From contig CALXDM010000002.1 in NCBI GenBank assembly GCA_944387065.1, forward strand, positions 248,001 to 312,000: DNA of 64,000 nucleotides. Reading direction: 5' to 3'. Under the pieces are notes generated by a model. It ran no database searches and was not told where the DNA came from. It saw only the letters and a program-made list of their open reading frames with translations. Within the stretch, counting starts at the first letter, position 1. Each line of letters opens with the position of its first letter. Shown here piece by piece: positions 54,149 through 60,885 of this stretch. The position numbers and the translations under genes were made by a program. This DNA is from an uncultured Oscillospiraceae bacterium (GTDB taxonomy: Bacteria; Bacillota; Clostridia; Oscillospirales; Oscillospiraceae).

Positions 54149-54698
54149 TAAGGAATACCAGGTGATTTATGCGGACCCCCCGTGGGAGTACCGGCAGCAC
54201 GGGACCACGGCCAAGAGCCGAGGGAACGCCGCCAAGCACTACCAGACCATGACCACCGAGGATATATGCAAATTGCCAGTGCGGAAAATCTGCGGGGGGG
54301 GGGCAGTCTGTTTCATGTGGGCAACTTTCCCAAACATCGCGGAGGCGATCAAGGTCCTGGAGGCGTGGGGGTTCGTCTACAAAACCGCTGCTTTCGTGTG
54401 GATCAAAAAGAACCGGAAGAACGGCGGAAACTTTTGGGGCATGGGCGCCTACACAAGGGCAAACGCGGAGGTTTGCCTGCTGGGGGTGTCCCAGGGGTTC
54501 AAGGCCCGGGAGCGGGTCCGCAGTCACCGGGTCCACCAGGTGATCGAGGCCCCTTTTGAGGGGCACAGCAAGAAACCAGACGAAACGCGCCGGCGGATCG
54601 TGGAACTGCTGGGGGACGTTCCCCGGCTGGAACTGTTCGCCCGGGACCGCGCCCCAGGGTGGGACGCATGGGGGAACGAGGTTCCGCCGGCGGAATAG
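54123..54698 (+). CDS. MT-A70-family adenine-specific DNA methyltransferase
   Basis: 191 aa. The catalytic DPPW tetrad is at 18-21 (VIYADPPWEY), with the typical CFMWATFPNIAEAIKVLEAWGF, EVCLLGVSQG and HSKKPDETRRRIVELLGD...LELFARD that follow in phage MT-A70 enzymes. Likely N6-adenine methylation. A G10 tract (54294-54303) lies inside the gene and is in frame here, so the enzyme is intact in this sequence; gain or loss of one G would truncate it. ATG chosen because AGGGG lies eight bases before; a GTG nine bases earlier is an alternative. Confidence 0.92.
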   Translation: MADFLPLPDKEYQVIYADPPWEYRQHGTTAKSRGNAAKHYQTMTTEDICKLPVRKICGGGAVCFMWATFPNIAEAIKVLEAWGFVYKTAAFVWIKKNRKNGGNFWGMGAYTRANAEVCLLGVSQGFKARERVRSHRVHQVIEAPFEGHSKKPDETRRRIVELLGDVPRLELFARDRAPGWDAWGNEVPPAE

Positions 54699-54707
54699 GA
54701 GGAACCA

Positions 54708-54923
54708 ATGAACGAACGGAGGCGGCGCCCGGCCCGGCTGGAAATCGGCCAGGAAGTGGTGCGGACGCCGGAAACCATCTTCGAGGAGGCGCACGGAAAG
54801 GCAATCCGGCGGCCCATGCGGGGCCGTGTGGACTATATCCACCCCATGGGGCGGTTCCATATCGTGGCTTTCGAGGTGCGCGGGAAAACCATCAAAGAAA
54901 CCTTTCAAGGTGTGGAGGTATAG
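54708..54923 (+). CDS. Small unknown mobile-element protein
   Basis: 71 aa, basic, beta-rich second half (RGRVDYIHPMGRFHIVAFEVRGKTIKETF), reminiscent of small SH3-like phage proteins. AGGAGG precedes the ATG. Function unknown. Confidence 0.75.
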   Translation: MNERRRRPARLEIGQEVVRTPETIFEEAHGKAIRRPMRGRVDYIHPMGRFHIVAFEVRGKTIKETFQGVEV

Positions 54924-54926
54924 ACC

Positions 54927-55541
54927 ATGGACAGAAAAGCGGAGTTTTTGAAGATCTGGACCGAGCGGGTACAGCGGGACTATGCGGACGCCCTCCTGGC
55001 GTGGCTGGAGCGGGAAACGGACTTTTTCGAGGCCCCCGCCTCCACCAGGCACCACGGAGCGCACCCTGGCGGCCTGCTGGAACATTCCCTGAACGTGTAC
55101 CACCGCCTGCGGGCCATCGTGTGCGTGGAAACCTACGGGGACACCACCTCCTCCGATCTGCTGGCGGTGGACGTGGAGGAAACGGTGGCGATCCTGGGCC
55201 TGCTGCATGACGTGTGCAAGGTGAACTGCTACCACACCGAAAACCGCCGGCGGAAGAACCCGGACACCGGGTTTTGGGAGGACTACCGGGCGTATGCGTT
55301 CCGGGATCCCCTTCCCCTGGGGCACGGTGAGAAAAGCCTGTACCTGATCCAGCGGCACATGGACCTGGAGCCGGAGGAGGCCCTGGCCATCCGGTGGCAC
55401 ATGGGGGCCTATGACAACGCGGTGAAAGGTGACGGCCGCGCCCTTTCGGCGGCCATGGAGGCCACCCCGTGGGTGTGGCGCCTCCACCAGGCGGATATGT
55501 GCGCGGCCTGGGTGGATGAACGGGAGGCGGCGGAGGAATGA
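54927..55541 (+). CDS. HD-domain hydrolase
   Basis: 204 aa. HD superfamily metal ligands: HHGAHPGGLLEHSLNVY, then LGLLHDVCKVN with the HD pair, and IRWHMGAYD downstream. Resembles the catalytic part of YhaM-type exonucleases and phage HD phosphohydrolases acting on nucleotides. A role in nucleotide or nucleic-acid turnover is inferred. It starts four bases after the previous gene and overlaps the next by four (ATGA). Confidence 0.88.
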   Translation: MDRKAEFLKIWTERVQRDYADALLAWLERETDFFEAPASTRHHGAHPGGLLEHSLNVYHRLRAIVCVETYGDTTSSDLLAVDVEETVAILGLLHDVCKVNCYHTENRRRKNPDTGFWEDYRAYAFRDPLPLGHGEKSLYLIQRHMDLEPEEALAIRWHMGAYDNAVKGDGRALSAAMEATPWVWRLHQADMCAAWVDEREAAEE

Positions 55542-55717
55542 AAAAGAACCTTTGCAAGCCGTGCGCGGTGGCGACCGCCGCCCGGCGGGATCGGGAGGTC
55601 AAGCAGTTGCCGGGCCGGTCCGAGAAGATCACCTGCGACAAGTGCGGCCGCCGGCGGTTCGGCCTGCCCTACGAGGTCAAGCGGAAGTTTTTCACGGGAG
55701 GAGGCGCCAAGAAGTGA
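55538..55717 (+). CDS. Small zinc-ribbon-like protein
   Basis: 59 aa. Two CxxC pairs (LCKPCAV near 6-9, CDKCGRRRFG near 33-36) and a basic tail suggest a zinc-binding nucleic-acid protein. The ATG overlaps the HD gene stop (ATGA) with GGAGG just before. The stop overlaps the next GTG start (GTGA). Confidence 0.72.
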   Translation: MKKNLCKPCAVATAARRDREVKQLPGRSEKITCDKCGRRRFGLPYEVKRKFFTGGGAKK

Positions 55718-56595
55718 GCCAGAGGAAAGCGAAAGAGTACCGCCGAGCCATGGACCAGTACAAGGGCGTGGTGGAGGACGTGGACGACCTGAAACGCCGG
55801 ATCGGAGCCATGGAGGCCAGACACCGCCGGGAGGATCAACTGGCCGCATACAAGCGACGCAAGGCGCGGCGGGAGTATGAGGAGATCTGGGCCAACTTGC
55901 AGGCGGAGCGGGAGGAACGAGAGGAGCGCCGACGGCGGAATGAGCGCCGCCGGCGGGAGTTGGCCAGGCGCCGGATCACCGTGGCCTGCGCGGCTGTCCT
56001 GCTGCTTGCCATCGTGTGGGCAATCGCCACGGCCTGCACGGCGCAAGAGAATGAGCCGGAAAAAGAGGCCACGGCCGTGGATCCCGTCGTGTTCGTGACG
56101 CCGACCATCGGAGAGGATCCCATGGAGGCGGAAAAGATCGAGGAGGCCCTGCTGGCCCAGGGATACCTTTCAGACGACGTTCCCCTTTCCTACGACCTGC
56201 AGGACATTATGAGAACAGCCTGCGAGGAATACGGGTGCCCCTATCCCCTGGCGCTGGCCGTGGCGGAGGTAGAAAGCCATTTTGACATGGACGCCGTGGG
56301 TTCCGCCGGAGAGGTTGGGATCATGCAGTTAAATCCAGGACCGGAGAATACATACTGGATCAACCTGGAGGCGGAAACGAACCAGGACCCGACGACACCG
56401 GCCGGGAATATCGTCTGCGGCGTGTACCTCCTGGGCGCCCACCTGGTCAATTATGGCGACACGGAAAAGGCCGTCATGGCCTACAACATGGGGAACGCCG
56501 GAGCGGAACGGGCGTGGGAGAATGGCGTAACATCCACCGAACACAGCGAGAAGGTCATGGAGGCCATGGCCCGCTGGGAGGCGGTGGTGGGTTGA
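55714..56595 (+). CDS. Membrane-anchored lytic transglycosylase (SLT domain) with long basic coiled coil
   Basis: 293 aa. GTG start overlapping the preceding stop. Residues 18-87 form a highly charged Arg/Glu coiled coil, 88-109 a membrane helix, 170-290 an SLT/goose-lysozyme-like domain: PLALAVAEVESHFDMDAVGSAGEVGIMQLNPG with probable catalytic Glu187, then NIVCGVYLLGAHL and AYNMGNAG. The charge pattern puts the coiled coil in the cytoplasm and the enzyme outside. It could open peptidoglycan for a conjugation channel (VirB1-like) or for phage DNA entry/release; the element type decides. Confidence 0.85.
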   Translation: MSQRKAKEYRRAMDQYKGVVEDVDDLKRRIGAMEARHRREDQLAAYKRRKARREYEEIWANLQAEREEREERRRRNERRRRELARRRITVACAAVLLLAIVWAIATACTAQENEPEKEATAVDPVVFVTPTIGEDPMEAEKIEEALLAQGYLSDDVPLSYDLQDIMRTACEEYGCPYPLALAVAEVESHFDMDAVGSAGEVGIMQLNPGPENTYWINLEAETNQDPTTPAGNIVCGVYLLGAHLVNYGDTEKAVMAYNMGNAGAERAWENGVTSTEHSEKVMEAMARWEAVVG

Positions 56596-56861
56596 GGCCG
56601 TTTAACTTCACCGACGGACCGAACCAGGCAAGACGCAGCGCAGAGGAGCGGGCGCGGTTCCATCGGTGGAACGTCCCGGGGAAATCAAGGGTCACGCACC
56701 CGGACCACGGATCCGTCGTAGTGCCGCACATATCAAACCTGGCGGCGATTATGAACGCGGCGGAGGTGTGGGGGTGCGACTGGGTGAAGATCCTGGACGC
56801 AGAGGTGTGGGCCGTGGATCCTTCGGAGCCGGTGGCGGAAATGCCCGCACGTTATAGATAA
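56592..56861 (+). CDS. Small unknown mobile-element protein (TTG start)
   Basis: 89 aa if it starts at the TTG that overlaps the previous stop (TTGA), with GGGAGGCGGTGG upstream; a longer in-frame start lies inside the transglycosylase gene and is unlikely. Contains FHRWNVPGKSRVTHPDHGSVVVPHISNLAAIMNAAEVWGCDW. Not recognised. Confidence 0.62.
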   Translation: MRPFNFTDGPNQARRSAEERARFHRWNVPGKSRVTHPDHGSVVVPHISNLAAIMNAAEVWGCDWVKILDAEVWAVDPSEPVAEMPARYR

Positions 56862-56871
56862 GGAGGACGAA

Positions 56872-57450
56872 ATGGCGATCATTCAGGAAAAAGGACTGGT
56901 GCGGGCCATCAAGGACGCATACAGGCACGGCGGATACAACGTCCTGAACCTGGACGGGGACGTGGTGATTTACGCAGAGGGGTGGTGCGTCCGGTGCCCG
57001 TGGAACAAACTTCCGCGCAAGGCGCTGGCCACCATCGTGGAACACCTGGGCATGATCCCGGAGAACGGCGAGGCCGTAAACATCGAGAAAGACGGACAGC
57101 CCCAGGCCATCATGGCCGGGGTGGCCACCGAGGAGGTGGCCGGGTGGACATTTTCGCCGGCGGCCGTCGGGGCGTCCTATGTGCCCGTCACCTTCCGGGG
57201 CTGCCAGTTGTTCCAGGAGGTGAACGGCAGGCAGGCGTATGGAGTGGATCCCACGGCCCCGGCAATCGTGGAGCGGACCACGGCGGAAATGGGAACGGCG
57301 GGAGTTTCGGAGGGCCGGACGCTGGGGTGGAGCCACGACGGGGAAACCGTCATGCTGTCCGCGATCAGGAAAACCACCTGGGCGTGGGACTGGGAAAAAA
57401 CCGTGTGGGAGGCCCTGGAGAGCGTGGACCTGCACAAGAGGGAGGGCTGA
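56872..57450 (+). CDS. Unknown mobile-element protein
   Basis: 192 aa, not recognised. N-terminal helix-strand unit with GWCVRCPWNKLPRKALATIVEHLGMIP (a possible C-x2-C), then a beta-rich middle and a Trp-rich C-terminus (AIRKTTWAWDWEKTVWEALESVDL). AGGAGG precedes the ATG. No signal peptide. Confidence 0.7.
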   Translation: MAIIQEKGLVRAIKDAYRHGGYNVLNLDGDVVIYAEGWCVRCPWNKLPRKALATIVEHLGMIPENGEAVNIEKDGQPQAIMAGVATEEVAGWTFSPAAVGASYVPVTFRGCQLFQEVNGRQAYGVDPTAPAIVERTTAEMGTAGVSEGRTLGWSHDGETVMLSAIRKTTWAWDWEKTVWEALESVDLHKREG

Positions 57451-57454
57451 CGCC

Positions 57455-57847
57455 ATGACGGAGTTTGAAAGGATCACGGTATCGCCTGCCGTCCTGGGTT
57501 CGTTCCTCTCCTTCCTCCCCTGCCTGGGCGGCCCGTGGGACGACGCTTTCCACCGGGAGTTCTGCAGCAAGTGTACGGCGGAGAATTGCGACGACTGCCA
57601 GCATGAGGCGGAGAGAAACAACCCGGCCTGGTGGCTGGAGTTGATCCACACGGGCACCGGGCCGGTGAGGACCGAAAGCCGGAACCCGTACCGGAAACAG
57701 GCGGCGGACCTCCGACTGGAGGCCATGCACCAGCGGGACCGTTTCGGCCGCGATATGCTGGCCAAGGAACTGGAGAGCGCGGCGGCCTCCATTGAGGACC
57801 TGGAGGAGAAACTGGAGGCACAGACAGATGGAAAACCGGGCCTTTAA
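57455..57847 (+). CDS. Small Cys-containing mobile-element protein
   Basis: 130 aa. FCSKCTAENCDDCQHE near residue 40 gives four cysteines in a possible metal site; the last 40 residues are a coiled coil (LAKELESAAASIEDLEEKLEAQ). GGGAGGG before the ATG. The 3' end overlaps the next methyltransferase gene by 20 bases. Not recognised. Confidence 0.65.
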   Translation: MTEFERITVSPAVLGSFLSFLPCLGGPWDDAFHREFCSKCTAENCDDCQHEAERNNPAWWLELIHTGTGPVRTESRNPYRKQAADLRLEAMHQRDRFGRDMLAKELESAAASIEDLEEKLEAQTDGKPGL

Positions 57848-58517
57848 CATGGACTGCATGGAGGCCATGCGGTCCATGCCGGATCAGTGTTTCGACCTGG
57901 CTGTGGTTGACCCACCCTATGGAATTAAGATCAGCAACAACATGGGGAGGAGAAAGGGAGAAAAGAGGAGCGAATACAAAAAAATGACCTGGGACGACGC
58001 CCCACCACCGAAAGAGTATTTCACGGAACTGGCGCGGGTGTCGAAAAACCAGATCATTTTCGGGGCAAATCACTTTGTGAGCATGATCCAGGCGGCGGAT
58101 AGTTCGTGCTGGATCTGCTGGGACAAGGGTTTTTCCAGTGAAGTGTCCTTCGCATCCTTTGAACTGGCATGGACCAGTTTTGAAACGCCATGCAAGCGCG
58201 TGGCGTTATCCTCCGCCCAGGCAGGAAGGATACACCCAACCCAAAAACCAGTGGCCCTGTATGCCTGGATTTTTCAACACTATGCAAAACCAGGGGACCG
58301 GATACTGGATACCCACCTGGGGAGCGGGTCAAGCCGGATCGCCGCGTGGGACGCCGGACTGGATTTTATCGGATACGAGATTGACCCGGAGTATTTCGAG
58401 GAACAGGAAAAGCGGTTCCAGCAGCACACCGCGCAACTGTCCCTGTTCGGCGGGGGGGGGGTCCTGATAACAATACTGATATTTTCGGCCGCGACGCCCA
58501 AAGGGCGCGTGAAATAA
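57828..58517 (+). CDS. DPPY-type N6/N4 DNA methyltransferase with G10 tract near the 3' end
   Basis: 229 aa. Catalytic DPPY at 28-31 (LAVVDPPYGIKI), HPTQKPVALYAWIF, then the SAM-binding DTHLGSGSSRIAAWDAGLDFIGYEID: the order of beta-class enzymes. No specificity domain is obvious. A G10 tract (58452-58461) follows SLF. In the present frame it adds about 18 hydrophobic residues (VLITILIFSAATPKGRVK); with one G fewer the protein would end after FGGGGS, the more natural C-terminus. Either phase variation or an indel or sequencing error. GGAGGCA precedes the ATG. Confidence 0.88.
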   Translation: MENRAFNMDCMEAMRSMPDQCFDLAVVDPPYGIKISNNMGRRKGEKRSEYKKMTWDDAPPPKEYFTELARVSKNQIIFGANHFVSMIQAADSSCWICWDKGFSSEVSFASFELAWTSFETPCKRVALSSAQAGRIHPTQKPVALYAWIFQHYAKPGDRILDTHLGSGSSRIAAWDAGLDFIGYEIDPEYFEEQEKRFQQHTAQLSLFGGGGVLITILIFSAATPKGRVK

Positions 58518-58532
58518 AAGGAGGAAACCACC

Positions 58533-59198
58533 ATGAAGATCAGACACACCATCGAAAATGAAAGCACCTGGGAGAAGTTGAAAGCGGCCGTTGTGGCCGG
58601 GACGGCGGGGGCGCTGATCCAGCCGTTTAACGAAATCGACTTGACCCTGGGGAACGGCGAGGCCGTCACCGTCGTGGCGGCCGCGCACCTCCCTGCGGCG
58701 GAGGACAAGCCCGCCGCCCTGCGCTTTGTGTTCAAGGACTGCCTGGCGGAGCCGCACCAGATGAACAAGACCTGGACGAACCGGGGAGGGTATCGGGCCA
58801 GCGAGGGACGCCGCCACCTGCTGGAGGACGTTCTGCCCCTCCTCCCTGCCGACCTCCGGGCCGTGATCAGGCCCAGGAAGATCACCGAGATCACGGAGGG
58901 GAAAACCCTGGTTTATGAGGATCCCCTGTGGCTGCCCTCCGAAACGGACGTTTTCGGCCGGGGCCATGAGAGCCTGCAGAACGGCGTGGCGGATGGGCCG
59001 GACGACTTCCAACTGCCCATTTTTCTGACGGAGCGGGACCGCGTAAAGCAGCGGGAGGGGTACGGCACCACGCCCTGGTCCCTCCGGTCCGTCAGTGCGA
59101 CGAACACGACCATTTTCTGCCGTGTCAGCGCCAGCGGTAGCGCCAGCGGCAACGGCGCGAACGATTCCTGGGCCGTGGCCCCCGGCTTTGACATCTAA
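58533..59198 (+). CDS. DUF6273-like protein of the mobile element
   Basis: 221 aa. The C-terminal half shows the DUF6273 pattern: DPLWLPSETDVFG, LPIFLTERDRVKQ, TPWSLRSVSATNTTIFCRVSASGSASGNGANDSWAVAPGFDI. The usual WLRS and final VRPAF-like strand are here WSLRS and VAPGFDI. Such domains are found at the end of phage and surface proteins; fold is probably lectin-like (inference). The N-terminal half is unknown. AAGGAGG before the ATG. Last gene before a non-coding stretch. Confidence 0.7.
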   Translation: MKIRHTIENESTWEKLKAAVVAGTAGALIQPFNEIDLTLGNGEAVTVVAAAHLPAAEDKPAALRFVFKDCLAEPHQMNKTWTNRGGYRASEGRRHLLEDVLPLLPADLRAVIRPRKITEITEGKTLVYEDPLWLPSETDVFGRGHESLQNGVADGPDDFQLPIFLTERDRVKQREGYGTTPWSLRSVSATNTTIFCRVSASGSASGNGANDSWAVAPGFDI

Positions 59199-59259
59199 TC
59201 CGAAAATCCATAATAATCCAGCCGCGCAAGCGGCGGAGAGAACGACAACCAAAAAGAAA

Positions 59260-59298
59260 GCCACCTGCGCCTGGTGCTGACAACACGGCGCAGGTGGC
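59260..59298. repeat. 12-bp inverted repeat upstream of the HUH gene
   Basis: GCCACCTGCGCC (59260-59271) and its exact complement (59287-59298), 15-base loop, no T-run on either side. A second small hairpin GACGG-A5-CCGTC follows at 59308-59322. Together they sit in the 249-base non-coding gap 59199-59447, the longest in the element. Candidate replication origin or transcript end. Confidence 0.55.
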
Positions 59299-59447
59299 AA
59301 TATAAGCGACGGAAAAACCGTCCGGGATACCTATATTATATCAGTTCTCCGGGCGGTTCGCAACGGGAAAAATCAGCGGGGCCATGGCCCCGTAAGCGCC
59401 GGTAAGAGGCATTAGTAAAGTGACCAGCACCCGAAAAGGAGGGCACC

Positions 59448-60197
59448 ATGCCATACGTACACAGGATGGTGCAGGCTGGCCGGACCGTCGAACACAGGAA
59501 AATGCAATCCTTCCGGGTTCACACCAAGGGGGTCCAACGCGGACCCAACAAAGGGACGACCACGGAAAAACAAGCCCGGATCAACGAGCGGGTGGCAGAG
59601 GAACACCTGCGCTGGGATCTGAACGCCAACTTTGACCACCGGGATCTCCACGCCGTCCTGCACTACTACGCCAAGGACACGACCTTTGAGGAGATCCTGG
59701 AGGACAAGGCCACATTCCTGGCCAACCTGCGGAAAGCCTGCAGGAAAAAGGGGATCAAGTACAAGGCCGTGGTGGTGATAGAAACCAAGCGCATGACGAA
59801 CCCTCACATTCACGTGATCATAAGCCGGATGGACCCGGAGATCATCGGGGACGCCTGGGAGGAAGTCCCCAGGGGCGGCGGGGGTATCAGTTTCAAGCCA
59901 CTGGACCGCCGGGGGAACCACGCCAAACTGGCGGCCTACCTGATGAAGGAAAGCCGGTCCACCATGGAGAAGTACCGGGAGATCGGGAAACGGGGAAAGC
60001 GGTACAGCAAGACACAAAACATGGACAAGCCGGTGATCACCTACAAGGTGGTTTCCTCCTCCTCCTGGAGGAAGGAGCCGAAAGCGCGAAAGGGCGCGGT
60101 GCTGTATAAGTTCGACGACGGGGCGACCTGCAGGGCCGGGTGGCACGAAATGACGGGCTACCCATACCAGGAATATTTCGAGGTTTTCAACGAATAG
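59448..60197 (+). CDS. HUH-type rolling-circle replication initiator-like protein
   Basis: 249 aa. HUH metal motif TNPHIHVIIS with H120 and H122, and the nucleophile-type Tyr164 in HAKLAAYLMKES, the spacing of single-tyrosine Rep proteins. A basic stretch follows (KYREIGKRGKRYSKTQNMDKP). The enzyme would nick one strand at an origin and start rolling-circle replication; a small relaxase is the alternative. AAGGAGGG precedes the ATG. It is preceded by the hairpin region. Confidence 0.72.
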   Translation: MPYVHRMVQAGRTVEHRKMQSFRVHTKGVQRGPNKGTTTEKQARINERVAEEHLRWDLNANFDHRDLHAVLHYYAKDTTFEEILEDKATFLANLRKACRKKGIKYKAVVVIETKRMTNPHIHVIISRMDPEIIGDAWEEVPRGGGGISFKPLDRRGNHAKLAAYLMKESRSTMEKYREIGKRGKRYSKTQNMDKPVITYKVVSSSSWRKEPKARKGAVLYKFDDGATCRAGWHEMTGYPYQEYFEVFNE

Positions 60198-60208
60198 GAG
60201 GCAAGCCG

Positions 60209-60511
60209 ATGAAAGTTTACATAGCCGGGAAGATCGCCGGGGATCGGCGGTATCGGGCAAAGTTCCGGGAGGCCGCCAAGGCCCTGGAGGAGGCGGGCCA
60301 CGTGGTCCTGAACCCGGCAACGCTGCCGGACGGCCTGGCCGATGCGGACTATATGCGGATCTGCATGGCCATGGTGGACGCGGCGGATCTGGCCGTATTC
60401 CTGCCGGACTACCGGGAGAGCCGGGGCGCCATGGTGGAATGGGCGTACTGCCAGAGGATCGGGAAGGACTGCGCCCTGTACCTGGATATGATGGGAGGGA
60501 AACTGCGGTGA
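60209..60511 (+). CDS. DUF4406 protein (nucleoside deoxyribosyltransferase-like)
   Basis: 100 aa. Begins MKVYIAGKIAGD and contains LNPATLP, DYMRICMAMVDAADLAVFLPDYRESRGAMVEWAYCQ, the DUF4406 pattern common in phages and related to nucleoside 2-deoxyribosyltransferases. Possible nucleotide-metabolism role. AGGAGG before the ATG; overlaps the next gene by four bases (GTGA). Confidence 0.9.
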   Translation: MKVYIAGKIAGDRRYRAKFREAAKALEEAGHVVLNPATLPDGLADADYMRICMAMVDAADLAVFLPDYRESRGAMVEWAYCQRIGKDCALYLDMMGGKLR

Positions 60512-60885
60512 GAGATTTTACAGAGGCATACAAACAGGCCCGCGCAAAAGCACGGGAATACACAGGGGCGAAACGGGCAGGATGGGCGGAACCTGGAAAG
60601 AGGGCAAGGGACAATCACGCGATCCTGGTCCCGCGCCGGGAGGCTGTGGCCATGGCGGACGAACTGGCCACGACCATGTACGCCAAAGAGGTTTACCTGA
60701 CCTGGGTGCTGAACCTGCAGGGATACATGGTACAACTGGCGACTGGTGAGCATGACGCTGTGAAGTGCCAGGAGTGCGGACACGTTTTCCGCGCCGGGTG
60801 GATGGAAGGGCGGTGCCCGTATTGCGAGGCACAACAGGCGGCGACCAGGTACGTGGAAAACATGAGAGAGGCGGCGAGGGAATGA
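60508..60885 (+). CDS. Zinc-ribbon mobile-element protein
   Basis: 125 aa, GTG start overlapping the previous stop. Helical N-terminus, then a C-terminal zinc ribbon CQECGHVFRAGWMEGRCPYCE (two CxxC). Probably nucleic-acid binding. Overlaps the C5 methyltransferase start by four bases. Confidence 0.75.
   Translation: MRDFTEAYKQARAKAREYTGAKRAGWAEPGKRARDNHAILVPRREAVAMADELATTMYAKEVYLTWVLNLQGYMVQLATGEHDAVKCQECGHVFRAGWMEGRCPYCEAQQAATRYVENMREAARE

Noticed and set aside
58533..59198. Diversity-generating retroelement target
   Set aside because: The C-terminal domain is suggestive, but there is no reverse transcriptase or template repeat in the window, so it is kept only as a weak observation.
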